Part shown: piece by piece, positions 36,693 through 46,669 of the stretch
How the letters are laid out: every line of letters begins with the position of its first letter
Position numbering within the stretch: the first letter of the stretch is position 1
Source of the DNA: Brevibacterium sp. 239c
GTDB taxonomy: Bacteria; Actinomycetota; Actinomycetes; Actinomycetales; Brevibacteriaceae
NCBI RefSeq assembly: GCF_900169365.1
Contig: NZ_FXZH01000009.1
Span: 88,234-152,233 of the forward strand
Length of the DNA stretch: 64,000 nt
Reading direction: 5' to 3'
The notes under the pieces: generated by a model
The model's input: the letters and a program-made list of their open reading frames with translations, nothing else
Database searches by the model: none
Told to the model about the DNA's origin: nothing
Program-made: the position numbers and the translations under genes

Positions 36693-38501
36693 TCAGTTGG
36701 TCTCCCACTCCCAGTAGTTCCAGAAGATGGTCGGCGACACGGTGGTCGATTTCGCATTCTTCAATTTGTCTCGGTAGATAACAAGCTCCGGATGCTGGAA
36801 CAGCGGCGCACCAAATGCGTCAGTAGTCAACTGCTTTTCCAACTCTGTTGAAAGTTTGGCGTGTTCGGACTCTGGCGCACCGACGATTTTGTCAAGAATC
36901 TTGTCGGTCTTCTTGCTCGAGTAACCGCCGTAGTTGTTCTGAGCCCCGGTGCGGTAGTTCGCATCAGAGTCAGTAATTCCTGTCGATTCGGACTGCCAGC
37001 CGAACAGCGAGACATCGTAAGTGCCATCGCCGAGGCGAGTACCCCAGTTGACATCTCCGACATCTTCGATCTTGAAGCCGGCCTTCTCAGCCGATTCCTT
37101 GATGAGCTGGAACTCCTGCTGACGGCGAGAGTTTGTGTTGTCATACATCACGCGCACCTTGGGAGCATCGACACCTGCATCCTTGAGCAGCTTCTTAGCA
37201 CCCTTCAGGTCCACCTCTTTGAGGTCTTCCATCCCATTGCCCTTGATGATTTCGTCATACATCGGCGAGCCGGGAACCTGGTTGAAGGAGTCGCGTGTTA
37301 CTGCATCCGGGTTGAGCGGTTTAATGATCTTATCGACGATGTCCTGGCGAGGAAGAGTCTTGAGGAACGCCTGACGCACCTTCTTCGCCTTCTCTTCGTC
37401 GCCGCCATTGGCAGTCGGGTCAAAGGGGCCTTTGTTGTCGAAGGTGAAGTCCACATGTTCGTAAGTCGCACCGTCGGCGGAATCGACATTGACGCCGTCG
37501 ATGTCTTCGGCTGCAGACAGAACATCGGCGGTCGCCTGAGGCTGGGTAAAGTCAACCTCACCGTTTTCGATTGCTTGAACCATAGCCATTGGGTCACCGT
37601 TGTAACGCACTGTGACGGTGTCGACCTTCGGCTTCGTTGGGCCGGTGTACTTGTCGTCAAGTTCAAGTGTGACGTGCTGCCCCTCTTCGAACTTGGTCAT
37701 CTTGTAGGGACCATTGTGGACGAGGAGGTCTTCGTCTTTGGGCATCGAGGTGAAGTCAAATCCGGTGTTCCAAGTGTTCGAGATCTTGGAAAGTTTCTCC
37801 GTGTCCTTGTCCTTAATCGCCTTGAGTATCGCCTGTTTGCCCTTTTCGGGATCGTCAATTCCCAAAGCTTTCTTCGCAACGATGTGGGAAGGGAGCCCTA
37901 CCCCGTTAGGGCCGATTCCGGCAAAGCCGGTCTGCCAATCAGCGAAGGGCTTGGAAAACTCAAAAGTAGCTTCAGAGCCGTCATCGGAAATCTCAGGGAA
38001 GTCCTTCACGAGCTTCGGACCGATCGAGGCCGAGTCGAAGTACACAGTCTTCGCATCATTCTCCTTGACCGAACCGTCGTCGTTGTTGTTCTGATCGACG
38101 GTGTTGAAGTTCGACGATGTGGCTGCCCATGTGAGGGCCAGGTCGGCGGCGTCCACAGGGGTGCCGTCAGACCATTTCGCATCATCATTGAAGGTGTACT
38201 TGATCTTCAAAGGATCATCAGCGACCTTCTCGAGCTTGCCAAGCGCACCGTCCTGCACCTCGAGGTTGTCGTCGTAATACCCGAAGTTGTCATTCATCAT
38301 GTAGGTGAGAATGGCGTTCGAGACAGCATTACCGTTCGCTGACTGAGTATTCATCGAACGGAAGGACTCATTCCAGCCAATATTAAGGTTCGATTTCTCT
38401 GACGACTTCTCATTGTCTCCGCCGCCGGGGGGTGTGCACGCAGTGAGCACCATTGCTGCTGCGGCAACTGAGGCTCCGGCCGCGAGGAAGCGCTTTTTCA
38501 C
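36693..38501 (-). CDS. dppA: Peptide-binding lipoprotein of ABC importer
   Basis: A 602-residue SBP_bac_5 family lipoprotein that captures peptides outside the membrane for DppBC. Signal peptide M-K-K-R-F-L-A-A-G with lipobox V-L-T-A-C (Cys22) anchors it. The mature chain has the two-lobe fold motifs, such as K-W-S-D-G-T-P-V and the C-terminal W-E region. GTG start at 38501 has AAGGAGA six nt upstream. First gene of dppA-B-C-DF. Confidence 0.93.
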   Translation of the reverse strand: MKKRFLAAGASVAAAAMVLTACTPPGGGDNEKSSEKSNLNIGWNESFRSMNTQSANGNAVSNAILTYMMNDNFGYYDDNLEVQDGALGKLEKVADDPLKIKYTFNDDAKWSDGTPVDAADLALTWAATSSNFNTVDQNNNDDGSVKENDAKTVYFDSASIGPKLVKDFPEISDDGSEATFEFSKPFADWQTGFAGIGPNGVGLPSHIVAKKALGIDDPEKGKQAILKAIKDKDTEKLSKISNTWNTGFDFTSMPKDEDLLVHNGPYKMTKFEEGQHVTLELDDKYTGPTKPKVDTVTVRYNGDPMAMVQAIENGEVDFTQPQATADVLSAAEDIDGVNVDSADGATYEHVDFTFDNKGPFDPTANGGDEEKAKKVRQAFLKTLPRQDIVDKIIKPLNPDAVTRDSFNQVPGSPMYDEIIKGNGMEDLKEVDLKGAKKLLKDAGVDAPKVRVMYDNTNSRRQQEFQLIKESAEKAGFKIEDVGDVNWGTRLGDGTYDVSLFGWQSESTGITDSDANYRTGAQNNYGGYSSKKTDKILDKIVGAPESEHAKLSTELEKQLTTDAFGAPLFQHPELVIYRDKLKNAKSTTVSPTIFWNYWEWETN

Positions 38502-38648
38502 GTTCTCTCCTTGTTGTCATGAGGCTGTTTCGCCCGTGTAGCCACGCCCGCAATTCGGGGCGTGCTGCGCTCGAGCACCCCCTGGTCGGGAGTGTGACCG
38601 CGTTCATGTTTTTCACATGGAATGTCTCAAAGTTAATTCACGCGGCAG

Positions 38649-38664
38649 TGTGACAGAGTCCACA
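38649..38664. promoter_or_regulatory. CRP/GlxR-like site upstream of dppA
   Basis: TGTGA-N6-CCACA fits the CRP-family consensus TGTGA-N6-TCACA with one mismatch. Placed 148-163 bp before dppA, it may link peptide uptake to carbon status. Confidence 0.35.
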
Positions 38665-38737
38665 TGCTGAGCATATTTCACAATCGTTACCGTTTCGAGA
38701 TCAAGGGAACATGCACACAACCCGGAGTCTCAGTGGA

Positions 38738-38743
38738 TAGGAT
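38738..38743 (+). promoter_or_regulatory. -10 box of the PH-domain gene, leaderless
   Basis: TAGGAT ends 6 nt before the GTG at 38750. Confidence 0.5.
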
Positions 38744-38749
38744 GTTCAG

Positions 38750-39340
38750 GTGGTGAACAGTGAGATAGATCGCAATTCAGGGAACAATCAGCCGACGATC
38801 GTGCGGACTACGAGCTCCACGGTGCTCTTCATCGTCATCGCGGGGCTCTGCGTGATCGGCCTGGGCTCAATCATCGTCGGAGACTTCACAACACGAGGCC
38901 TGGCTGTGGCGGGAATCCCGGTCGCCATCATCACAGTTGTCTACGCCCTCTACCGGTTTCCTCGTGTCGAGCTGGGGCACAAGGAGATCGCACTGATCAA
39001 TCCCATGCAGTCCGTGCAGATCCCCTGGAACCTCGTCGACGGGTTCGACATCCATTTCGGACTAGGCGTACGCACTCACCAGAAGGTCTACTCCTCGTGG
39101 CCGTTGGCCGGCAGAGGCAAGAAGATGGAAAAGGACGAACACGGCATCCGCAGGCTGATGGACAACCCGAATCCAGCCGTCGATACCGTGCTCGAACGCT
39201 ACTCCGGCCTCTGCGACGAGGAGTTGGCGAACCCACGCGGCGAACGCACCATCACCATTACGTGGAATTTCGGTATCATCGCCGCACTTGTGGGTGCCAT
39301 CATCTGGGCAGGCATCGGCTTCGCTGCTCTGCCCAGCTGA
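38750..39340 (+). CDS. PH domain-containing membrane protein
   Basis: A 196-residue protein with two N-terminal transmembrane helices (about 25-65), a bacterial PH-like domain (about 70-150, with V-E-L-G-H-K-E-I-A-L-I and W-N-L-V-D-G-F-D-I) and a C-terminal helix (about 170-192). PH6-type proteins of this layout are common in actinobacteria; the function is unknown. The start is the GTG at 38750, at the predicted transcription start; a second GTG follows at once. Its stop codon lies inside an inverted repeat that can act as terminator. Confidence 0.75.
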   Translation: MVNSEIDRNSGNNQPTIVRTTSSTVLFIVIAGLCVIGLGSIIVGDFTTRGLAVAGIPVAIITVVYALYRFPRVELGHKEIALINPMQSVQIPWNLVDGFDIHFGLGVRTHQKVYSSWPLAGRGKKMEKDEHGIRRLMDNPNPAVDTVLERYSGLCDEELANPRGERTITITWNFGIIAALVGAIIWAGIGFAALPS

Positions 39341-39390
39341 TCAGGCAGCCAGCTGATCTGATGATCGGCTGTTCTGATAGTCAGCTGGGC
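39331..39390. terminator. Imperfect long inverted repeat, probable terminator
   Basis: GCCCAGCTGA (39331-39340, including the stop codon of the PH-domain gene) pairs with TCAGCTGGGC (39381-39390); ATCAGGCAGCC pairs inside with GGCTGTTCTGAT. The area up to 39430 also repeats CAGC-GATCAGG several times. It separates two convergent genes. Confidence 0.6.
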
Positions 39391-39421
39391 AAACAGCCAG
39401 CGGATCAGGCGTCCCGACTGA

Positions 39422-40078
39422 TCACCAGCCGCGTTCGCGCCATTCGGCCAGTTTCGGACGCTCTTCGCCCAGCGTGGTGCCATCACCATGTCCGGGCAGC
39501 ACTCGAGTCTCATCAGGCAGCTGAGCGAAGACGCGTTCTTCCAAGTCATCCATGAGTGAGGTGAAGTCCTCTGGATTCCAGGTCTTGCCCGGCCCACCGG
39601 GGAACAGCGAATCGCCGGAGAACAGGATGGTCTCTCCCCCATCGCGCAGCAGCAGGGCGATCGAGCCGGGTGTGTGCCCACGCAGTCCGATCGCCTGCAG
39701 GACGAACCCACCGAAGTCTCCGACGTCGAGATGCTCGACAGCATGTGCGATCTCGACGCCCTCGGCCTCGGTGATTGCCTTCGCATCCGCACTGCCGGCG
39801 ATGGCCATCGCATCAGGGTATGCCGCCGAGGTGGCCGCCAGTGCCCGAATATGATCCCAGTGCTGGTGTGTCGTAATGATCGCGCGCAGAACGGGGTCCG
39901 CGGAGGTGTCATCACCTCCCGAGGCAATGAGGTCCTTGATCGCATCGGCATCGTCTGCGGCGTCGATGAGTACCTGCGCCCCGGATTCCTTTGCGGTGAT
40001 GAGATAGACGTTGTTGGCCATGTCTGACACCGCAATGCTGCGGATGACGACGTGCTCAGTCTCGATGATCTTCGTCAT
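39422..40078 (-). CDS. Metallo-beta-lactamase fold hydrolase
   Basis: A 218-residue glyoxalase II-like hydrolase. Metal motif T-H-Q-H-W-D-H is followed by G-H-T-P-G-S, S-G-D-S-L-F and P-G-H-G-D-G, all expected for two-zinc MBL enzymes that hydrolyse thioesters. The substrate may be a mycothiol or other thiol ester, which is inference. ATG at 40078 has a GGAG site; 7 nt after the stop of the flavin oxidoreductase, so co-transcribed. Confidence 0.88.
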   Translation of the reverse strand: MTKIIETEHVVIRSIAVSDMANNVYLITAKESGAQVLIDAADDADAIKDLIASGGDDTSADPVLRAIITTHQHWDHIRALAATSAAYPDAMAIAGSADAKAITEAEGVEIAHAVEHLDVGDFGGFVLQAIGLRGHTPGSIALLLRDGGETILFSGDSLFPGGPGKTWNPEDFTSLMDDLEERVFAQLPDETRVLPGHGDGTTLGEERPKLAEWRERGW

Positions 40079-40085
40079 TGTCGGT

Positions 40086-41156
40086 TCACCATGCTCCTCT
40101 TGTGTACTGCGGTGGATACGGCCCGGGTTCAACTCCGAGTTCGTGGGCTGCTCGCTGCGGCCAGGCTGGTTCGCGTAATGCTGCCCGAGCCAGGAAGATC
40201 GCGTCCGCCTGCTCTGAGGCCAGGATCGTCTCGGCTTGTTCCGGGTCGGTGATGAGGCCGACGGTGCCTGTGCTCACGCCCTCTGCGTGGATCGCTGCCG
40301 ACAGCGGAACTTGGTAGCCGGGCCCGACCGGGACCTTGACAGGGAAGTTGCCACCGGAGGAGACGTCGATGAGGTCGACGCCGCGGTCGTTGAGGTCACG
40401 GGAGACCTCGACGGCTTCGGCGATGTCGAAGCCTCCCTCGCGCCATTCGCTGGCGGAGAGCCGGACCAATACGGGCACCTCCTCCCCCACGGCTGCGCGT
40501 ACGGCCTGATAGGTCTCGACCAGCATGCGTGATCGTCCGGCCAGGTCACCACCGTACTCATCACTGCGTTCGTTCGACAGCGGAGACAGGAACGAGTGGA
40601 GCAGGTAGCCATGGGCGGCATGGAGTTCGACGACATCGAACCCAGCGCCGATGGCTCGGGTCGCTGCCGCGGCGAAAGCATCGACCACCTCGGCGATGTC
40701 GTCCTTCGTCATCTCTTGGGGCGCTTCATACCCGGGGTAGGCGATGGCACTGGCGCCGAGTGTGGGCCAGCCGCCCTCGGCCTCGGGCACACTTCCCCGA
40801 GGATTGCCCTCGAAGGGGCGGTATGTGCTGGCCTTGCGGCCCGCATGTGCCAGCTGCACACCGATCTTGCTGCCCTGCGAATGGACGAACTCGGTGATCG
40901 AGGACCATGCTTCTGCCTGATCGTCATTCCAGATGCCTGCATCCTGGGGTGAGATCCGCCCCTCGGGCAGAACAGCGGAGGCCTCGGTGAGGATGAGCCC
41001 GAACCCGCCCTGGGAGCGCGCACCCAGGTGGACGAGATGCCAGGTGTCCGGCATTCCGTCTTCGGACTCGCAGGAGTATTGGCACATCGGTGCGAGCCAG
41101 ATGCGGTTGGCGATCTCGGTGCCGCGCAATGTCATAGGTGTGAAGAGATGAGTCAT
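40086..41156 (-). CDS. Old yellow enzyme, NADH:flavin oxidoreductase, YqjM class
   Basis: A 356-residue FMN ene-reductase that reduces activated C=C bonds. YqjM-type marks are seen: A-P-M-C-Q-Y-S with Cys25 (flavin redox tuning), E-L-H-A-A-H-G-Y-L and S-P-L-S-N-E-R-D-like S-N-E-R-S-D-E-Y-G-G. The C-terminus has I-F-L-A-R-A-A-L-R-E-P, with the phosphate-site arginine. Likely a detoxifying reductase. It lies 29 bp after the SLC13 carrier gene. Confidence 0.92.
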   Translation of the reverse strand: MTHLFTPMTLRGTEIANRIWLAPMCQYSCESEDGMPDTWHLVHLGARSQGGFGLILTEASAVLPEGRISPQDAGIWNDDQAEAWSSITEFVHSQGSKIGVQLAHAGRKASTYRPFEGNPRGSVPEAEGGWPTLGASAIAYPGYEAPQEMTKDDIAEVVDAFAAAATRAIGAGFDVVELHAAHGYLLHSFLSPLSNERSDEYGGDLAGRSRMLVETYQAVRAAVGEEVPVLVRLSASEWREGGFDIAEAVEVSRDLNDRGVDLIDVSSGGNFPVKVPVGPGYQVPLSAAIHAEGVSTGTVGLITDPEQAETILASEQADAIFLARAALREPAWPQRAAHELGVEPGPYPPQYTRGAW

Positions 41157-41185
41157 GTCTCCAGTCTGCCAAGCTTCCTCGTCGA

Positions 41186-42781
41186 TCAGAGCATGATGTT
41201 GAATACTGGTACGGCCAGCAGATACACAGTGGCGGTGATGAGGACGATCCCGATGACGTTGAGCCACAGGCCGCCCTTGACCATCTGCGCCACCGTCACA
41301 TATCCGGAACCGTAGGCAACGGCGTTGGGCGGTGTCGCCACCGGAAGCATGAAGGCACAGGTCGCGGCCAGAGCCACCGGAATGGTCAGCAGCAGCGGGT
41401 CGAGGTCGAGACCCATCGCCACCCCACCGACGACGGGAACGAAGGTGGCCGCGGTCGCGGTGTTCGACGTCAGCTCCGTGAGGAACAGAATGATCGCAGC
41501 GAAGATCGCGACGACGAAGACCGTCGGCAGCACTCCCAAACCGCTTGTGGACTTGCCGATCCATTCGGTGAGTCCTGAGGACGAGAACTGTGCGGACAGA
41601 GCCAGGCCACCGCCGAAGAGGAGGAGCACGCCCCAGGGCAGCTTCTCTGCGGTGTCCCAGTCGAGGAGGCGGACTCCGCGATTGGCTCCGCCGGGGATGA
41701 GGAAGAGAAGGAGGCCGATGACCATCGCAATGCCTTCATCGCTGATCGGAGGTTCATCGAAGATGAGCGGAAGGGAGATCCAGCTGGCCGCGGCGAGGAC
41801 GAACATGCCCAGCACCAGCTTTTCGCCGGTCGACATCGGGCCGAGCTTCTTCAACTCGTCGCGGATGAGTTCGCGGCCGCCTGGGATCTCATCGATTTCG
41901 GGCTTGAACAGCACCTTGACGAGGAGGAACCACGCGATGACCATCATGACGATCGCCAGCGGGACCCCGACGATCATCCACTGGGCGAAGCCGATGGAGA
42001 TGTCGTGGTTCTCCTTGAGGTAGCCGACGAGGAAGAGGTTCGGCGGTGTGCCGATGATGGTGCCGAGCGATCCGATGGAAGCCGAATACGCGATGCCCAG
42101 CATCAGCGCTGTGCCGAAGTTGGACTTCACCACGGCGTCGAGTCCGGTGTCGCCTCCGTCTCTCCCTGACACTTCGTCATCCGAGCCCGCAGCGTCGGTG
42201 ATGGCGCCGCCGACGACCTTGCTCACGATCATCAGCACCGAGATTCCGATAGGCAGCATCATCACCGCGGTCGCGGTGTTGGATACCCACATGGAGATGA
42301 AGCCGGTCGCGATCATGAACCCAGCGATCATCGGCCCCGGCTTGTTGCCCATGATTGACAAGGTGATGAGGGCGATTCGTCGGTGCAGGTTCCAGCGTTG
42401 CATGGCCAGGGCGATGAGGAACCCGCCGAGGAATAAGAAGATGATGGGGTTGCCGTAGGACGCGCCCACCGTCTCCATCTCGACGTCGGTGCCGAAGACG
42501 GGGAAGGCCACGAGAGGCAGCAGAGAGGTGGCAGCGATCGGCAGAGCCTCGGTCATCCACCACACTGCCATGAGCGCGGCGACGGCGGCCGTGAGCTTCG
42601 CGCCGTGCTCGACTCCGTCGGGCATGATCGCATAGACGAGGGTCGAGAGGATGAGCCCGAGGAGGAATCCGGTCCAGCGAATGCGCACCGTCTGTTTGGA
42701 CAGCCCAGGGGCCCTCTCCCCTGGTGACAGTTCGCCCAGTTCGGTCGAGGTGTCGGTTCGCGAGTGCTGTTCCTGAGTCAT
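41186..42781 (-). CDS. SLC13/DASS family anion:sodium symporter
   Basis: A 531-residue membrane carrier of the divalent-anion:sodium symporter family, which imports succinate, malate, citrate or related anions. About 12 hydrophobic segments; the S-N-T-A (V-S-N-T-A-T-A) and T-S-N-T-A-T-A motifs in the two helical hairpins form the substrate/Na site. It may supply the TCA cycle. GAGGAG site before the ATG. Confidence 0.9.
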   Translation of the reverse strand: MTQEQHSRTDTSTELGELSPGERAPGLSKQTVRIRWTGFLLGLILSTLVYAIMPDGVEHGAKLTAAVAALMAVWWMTEALPIAATSLLPLVAFPVFGTDVEMETVGASYGNPIIFLFLGGFLIALAMQRWNLHRRIALITLSIMGNKPGPMIAGFMIATGFISMWVSNTATAVMMLPIGISVLMIVSKVVGGAITDAAGSDDEVSGRDGGDTGLDAVVKSNFGTALMLGIAYSASIGSLGTIIGTPPNLFLVGYLKENHDISIGFAQWMIVGVPLAIVMMVIAWFLLVKVLFKPEIDEIPGGRELIRDELKKLGPMSTGEKLVLGMFVLAAASWISLPLIFDEPPISDEGIAMVIGLLLFLIPGGANRGVRLLDWDTAEKLPWGVLLLFGGGLALSAQFSSSGLTEWIGKSTSGLGVLPTVFVVAIFAAIILFLTELTSNTATAATFVPVVGGVAMGLDLDPLLLTIPVALAATCAFMLPVATPPNAVAYGSGYVTVAQMVKGGLWLNVIGIVLITATVYLLAVPVFNIML

Positions 42782-42823
42782 CTGCGCTCCTCATTGAGCA
42801 AGGTCGGATGCTGTGGACTACAT

Positions 42824-43612
42824 CTACACTCTACTCAAGAACGTCTCGATATGGTCGAAGACGAGGTCCGGGTGTTCAGCCATCGGCAGATGGGCGGCAT
42901 CGGGGACGACCTTGAGCTGGGATTCAGCAACCTGCGCCGACAGTTCTGCCATGGCTTCGGGCGTGCAGCCCGGATCCTGGGACCCGGCCAGGAACAGCGT
43001 CGGCGTCGTGATGGAGCGAAGTCCATCGCTGAGATCGTAGCTCTGCAGCGCTTGGGCGCAGGCACTATAGGCCTCGTCGTCGATGAGCGCGAGGTCTGTG
43101 AGGATCAGGTGCCCGGCGGAAATGTCTTCGGTGAGGAACCCGGCCGCGAACCAGCGGTCAGCCGTGTCATCGAGCAGTCCGCGCGTACCGTCCTCTTTGA
43201 CGTCCTTGATGCGCTCGGCCCAGGTTTCCGGGGTCCCGAACTTCGTCGAGGTCGCACATGCGATGAGCCCGTTCAGCACCTCAGGGTGCTCGAGGGCCAG
43301 GGTCAGGCCGATCGCCCCGGAGATCGAGACACCGGCATAGGTGAATTTCTCCACGCCGACGTCGGCCAGAGATTCGACGAGGCCGGTGGCGAGGTCGGAG
43401 ACCGTGAACCCTGCCCCCGCCTCGGTGATGGTGTCACTGTTCTCGGCAGCCGGAAAGGTGTGCCCGGGAAGATCCGAGAGGTAGATCTGATAGTCGTCGG
43501 CCAGACGTCCGGCCACCGCCGACCACAGGGACATCCTGGTTCCCAGGGCATTGCCGAAGACGATGACGGGTGAGCCAGGATTGTCATTGAGAGGTTGGAT
43601 GCGGACGCGCAT
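42824..43612 (-). CDS. Alpha/beta hydrolase, 3-oxoadipate enol-lactonase-like
   Basis: A 262-residue alpha/beta hydrolase similar to PcaD. Nucleophile elbow G-V-S-I-S-G (Ser96), acid in S-Q-D-P-G and His in D-A-A-H-L-P-M. The normal G-x-S-x-G has Ser in the last position, a small change. No other protocatechuate genes are nearby, so the lactonase role is doubtful. AGGAGC site before the ATG. In a minus-strand run after thymidine kinase. Confidence 0.85.
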   Translation of the reverse strand: MRVRIQPLNDNPGSPVIVFGNALGTRMSLWSAVAGRLADDYQIYLSDLPGHTFPAAENSDTITEAGAGFTVSDLATGLVESLADVGVEKFTYAGVSISGAIGLTLALEHPEVLNGLIACATSTKFGTPETWAERIKDVKEDGTRGLLDDTADRWFAAGFLTEDISAGHLILTDLALIDDEAYSACAQALQSYDLSDGLRSITTPTLFLAGSQDPGCTPEAMAELSAQVAESQLKVVPDAAHLPMAEHPDLVFDHIETFLSRV

Positions 43613-43644
43613 AAAAGCTCCTAGCAGAAGACGAGGTGGGACGG

Positions 43645-44286
43645 TCAGGAGTCAATCGCGCTCAGCCTACCTTCCGAGAACTGGAGATAACAGCGCGGGC
43701 ACAGTGACTCATAGGTCACTGCGTTGCCGTCGATGGCCACCTGGTCGCCGTCGAAGATGAAGCGACCATCGACGAGGCGGCCGTTGAACATTGCCTTGCG
43801 GCCGCAGCGGCAGATCGTCTTGAGCTCTTCCAGAGTGTGAGCAATCTCAAGCAGCCGACCAGAACCGGGAAAGGCCTTGGTGCGGAAGTCGGTGCGGATG
43901 CCGTAGCACATCACCGGCACCGAGGCGTTGGTGGCGATGCGCATGAGCGAATCGACCTGGAGTGGTTCGAGGAACTGGGCCTCGTCGATGAGAAGACAGG
44001 CCACGCGTGCCTTGGGTGTGTCGATGGATTCGAGCAGAGCATCGTGATCGACGTAGTCAGCGTGTTCACGGTAGATGGTCTCAACGTCGGAGCCCGCGGG
44101 GATGAGGAAGTCGACTTCACGGGTGACGCCGAGGCGGGAAACGATCTCGCCAGCCCCCTTCGTGTCGATGTGGGGTTTGGCCAGCAGAACGCGCTGGCCG
44201 CGCTCCTCGTAGTTGAAGGCAGCCTGCAGCAGAGCGGTCGACTTTCCGGAATTCATCGCCCCGTAACGGAAATAGAGCTTGGCCAC
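43645..44286 (-). CDS. tdk: Thymidine kinase
   Basis: A 213-residue type II thymidine kinase for dTMP salvage. P-loop G-A-M-N-S-G-K-S-T (9-17), D-E-A-Q-F-L catalytic Glu/DExx site, and zinc cysteines in C-R-C-G-R and C-P-R-C-Y. The GTG start at 44286 has GAGGA upstream. Divergent from icd across 140 bp. Salvage of thymidine is not universal in actinobacteria. Confidence 0.95.
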   Translation of the reverse strand: MAKLYFRYGAMNSGKSTALLQAAFNYEERGQRVLLAKPHIDTKGAGEIVSRLGVTREVDFLIPAGSDVETIYREHADYVDHDALLESIDTPKARVACLLIDEAQFLEPLQVDSLMRIATNASVPVMCYGIRTDFRTKAFPGSGRLLEIAHTLEELKTICRCGRKAMFNGRLVDGRFIFDGDQVAIDGNAVTYESLCPRCYLQFSEGRLSAIDS

Positions 44287-44344
44287 CGTTGTCCTCTCTG
44301 TCCTTCGTGATGATTCTCGTATTGTCAGTGTGACGAAACAGAAC

Positions 44345-44382
44345 CCTACCGGGAAGCCGAGCCCTGCAGGGTCAACGGTAGG
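44345..44382. promoter_or_regulatory. Inverted repeat in the icd upstream region
   Basis: CCTACCG (44345-44351) and CGGTAGG (44376-44382) flank a CCCTGCAGGG palindrome (44362-44371), 45-82 nt before the icd ATG. A candidate operator or leader structure in the tdk/icd spacer. Confidence 0.4.
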
Positions 44383-44426
44383 ATGGAGTGGTCAAACCCC
44401 GAGACGATGTGGAGTAGTCCATCACC

Positions 44427-46655
44427 ATGGCCAAAATCATTTATACGCGCACCGATGAAGCGCCTCTTCTGGCGACGTACTCGCTCAAGCCGATCATCGA
44501 AGCATTCGCCACCTCGGCGGGTGTCGACGTGGAGACCCGCGACATCTCCCTCGCCGCGCGTGTGCTGGCGCAGTTCACCGATCTCCTCCCTGAGAACCAG
44601 CAGGTCGCAGATTCTCTGGCGGAACTGGGCGACCTGGCCAAAACCCCTGAAGCCAACATCATCAAGCTGCCCAACATCTCGGCTTCGGTTCCCCAGCTCA
44701 AGGCCACCATCGCCGAGCTCCAGTCGCAGGGCTACGACCTGCCCGCCTACCCGGACGAGCCATCGACCGATGAAGAGCGCGATGCTAAGACTCGCTACGA
44801 CAAGGTCAAGGGTTCAGCCGTCAACCCTGTCCTGCGTGAGGGCAACTCCGACCGCCGTGCCCCGCAGGCCGTGAAGAACTTCGCCAAGGCCCACCCGCAC
44901 TCAATGGGCGAATGGTCCTCTGATTCCAAGACCAACGTCGTCACCATGGCCTCGGGTGACTTCCGTGACAATGAGAAGTCCGTTGTCATCCCTGCCGATG
45001 ACACCCTGCAGATCCGCCTGCGTCCCGCCGATGGCGAGACCGTTGTGCTCAAGGAATCGCTGCCGGTCCTTGCCGATGAGGTCATCGACGCCACCAAGAT
45101 GGATGTGGCCGAGCTCCACAAGTTCCTCAAGGATCAGATCGCACGTGCCAAGGAGGAGGGAGTCCTCTTCTCCGTGCACCTCAAGGCCACCATGATGAAG
45201 GTCTCCGACCCGATTCTCTTCGGTCACGTCATCGAGGCATTCTTCCCCGAGGTCTTCGCCGAATACGGTGTTGCCCTCGCCGAGGCGGGACTGACCTCCG
45301 ATAACGGCCTGGCCGCCATCCTCGGCGGGCTCGACACCCTTCCAACCGATGTCGCTGAAGGCGTCAAGGCCGGCATCGATAAGGGCATGGCCGAGGGGCC
45401 TTCCCTGGCGATGGTGAACTCCGATAAGGGAATCACCAACTTGCACGTGCCCTCCGATGTCATCGTCGATGCTTCGATGCCCGCAATGATCCGCGTGGGC
45501 GGCAAGATGTGGAATAAGGATGACGCGACCCAGGACGCGCTGGCCGTCATCCCTGATTCCTCGTACGCCGGTGTGTACCAGGCCGTGATCGAGGACTGCC
45601 GCGCCAAGGGTGCCTACGATCCGACGACGATGGGCACCGTTCCCAACGTCGGCCTCATGGCCCAGAAGGCCGAGGAGTACGGCAGCCACGATAAGACCTT
45701 CGAGATCGCCCAGGACGGCGTCGTCGAGGTTGTCAACTCCGCTGGCGAAGTCATCTTGTCGCACAAGGTTGCCGCAGGTGACATCTGGCGTGCCTGTCAG
45801 ACCAAGGACATCCCGGTCCGTGACTGGGTCAAGCTGGCCGTCACCCGCGCCCGCCTGTCCGAGACCCCGGCCGTGTTCTGGCTTGATGAGACCCGCGCCC
45901 ATGACCGCAACCTGCGGGCGAAGGTCGAAGCCTACCTCGGTGACCATGACACCGAAGGTCTCGACATCCGCATCATGAATCCGGTCGAGGCGACTCAGTT
46001 CTCGATCGATCGCATGCGTGAGGGCAAGGACACCATCTCGGTGACCGGCAACGTCCTGCGCGACTACAACACCGACCTGTTCCCGATCCTGGAACTGGGC
46101 ACCTCGGCGAAGATGCTCTCCGTAGTACCCCTCATCGCCGGCGGCGGACTGTTCGAGACCGGTGCTGGCGGTTCGGCCCCGAAACACGTCCAGCAGCTGG
46201 TCGAAGAGAACCACCTCCGTTGGGATTCCCTCGGTGAGTTCCTCGCTTTGGCCGAATCCTTCCGCCACGAGTTCAACGTCCACGGCAACGCCCGTGCCGG
46301 TGTTCTTGGCGACACCCTCGATGCGGCGACCGGCAAGTTCCTCGAAGAGAACAAATCACCTTCACGCAAGGTCGGCGAGATCGACAACCGTGGCAGCCAC
46401 TTCTTCCTCACTCTCTACTGGGCGCAGAACCTGGCCCAGCAGACCACGGATGAACCACTGGCCGAGGCCATCAAGCCTGTTGCCGAAGCCCTCGAAGCCA
46501 ACGCCGACAAGATCTCGGCCGAACTCCTCGAGGTCCAGGGCGGCCCCGTCGATCTGGGTGGCTACTACTACCCAGAAGAAGACAAGCTCGACGCAGCCAT
46601 GCGCCCCTCGGCAACGCTCAATGAGATCATCGCCTCGCTGAGCGCCAAGGTCTGA
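44427..46655 (+). CDS. icd: NADP-dependent isocitrate dehydrogenase, monomeric
   Basis: A 742-residue monomeric IDH (IDH-II), decarboxylating isocitrate to 2-oxoglutarate with NADPH formation. Length and signature stretches, such as [16 protein letters not shown] and H-D-R-N-L-R-A-K, match the actinobacterial/Azotobacter enzyme. With gltA at 23 kb it gives the first TCA steps. Ribosome-binding site GTGGAG about 12 nt upstream. Closed by the hairpin at 46670. Confidence 0.97.
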   Translation: MAKIIYTRTDEAPLLATYSLKPIIEAFATSAGVDVETRDISLAARVLAQFTDLLPENQQVADSLAELGDLAKTPEANIIKLPNISASVPQLKATIAELQSQGYDLPAYPDEPSTDEERDAKTRYDKVKGSAVNPVLREGNSDRRAPQAVKNFAKAHPHSMGEWSSDSKTNVVTMASGDFRDNEKSVVIPADDTLQIRLRPADGETVVLKESLPVLADEVIDATKMDVAELHKFLKDQIARAKEEGVLFSVHLKATMMKVSDPILFGHVIEAFFPEVFAEYGVALAEAGLTSDNGLAAILGGLDTLPTDVAEGVKAGIDKGMAEGPSLAMVNSDKGITNLHVPSDVIVDASMPAMIRVGGKMWNKDDATQDALAVIPDSSYAGVYQAVIEDCRAKGAYDPTTMGTVPNVGLMAQKAEEYGSHDKTFEIAQDGVVEVVNSAGEVILSHKVAAGDIWRACQTKDIPVRDWVKLAVTRARLSETPAVFWLDETRAHDRNLRAKVEAYLGDHDTEGLDIRIMNPVEATQFSIDRMREGKDTISVTGNVLRDYNTDLFPILELGTSAKMLSVVPLIAGGGLFETGAGGSAPKHVQQLVEENHLRWDSLGEFLALAESFRHEFNVHGNARAGVLGDTLDAATGKFLEENKSPSRKVGEIDNRGSHFFLTLYWAQNLAQQTTDEPLAEAIKPVAEALEANADKISAELLEVQGGPVDLGGYYYPEEDKLDAAMRPSATLNEIIASLSAKV

Positions 46656-46669
46656 GGCACATACACATC

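Larger units (their letters stand above)
38502..38749. promoter_or_regulatory. Divergent regulatory spacer, dppA and PH-domain gene
   Basis: 248 bp without a gene. It holds CACGCCC/GGGCGTG (38543-38564), CATGT/ACATG (38606-38620), a CRP/GlxR-like sequence at 38649-38664 and the -10 box of the PH-domain gene at 38738-38743. No confident promoter for dppA is visible. Confidence 0.45.
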
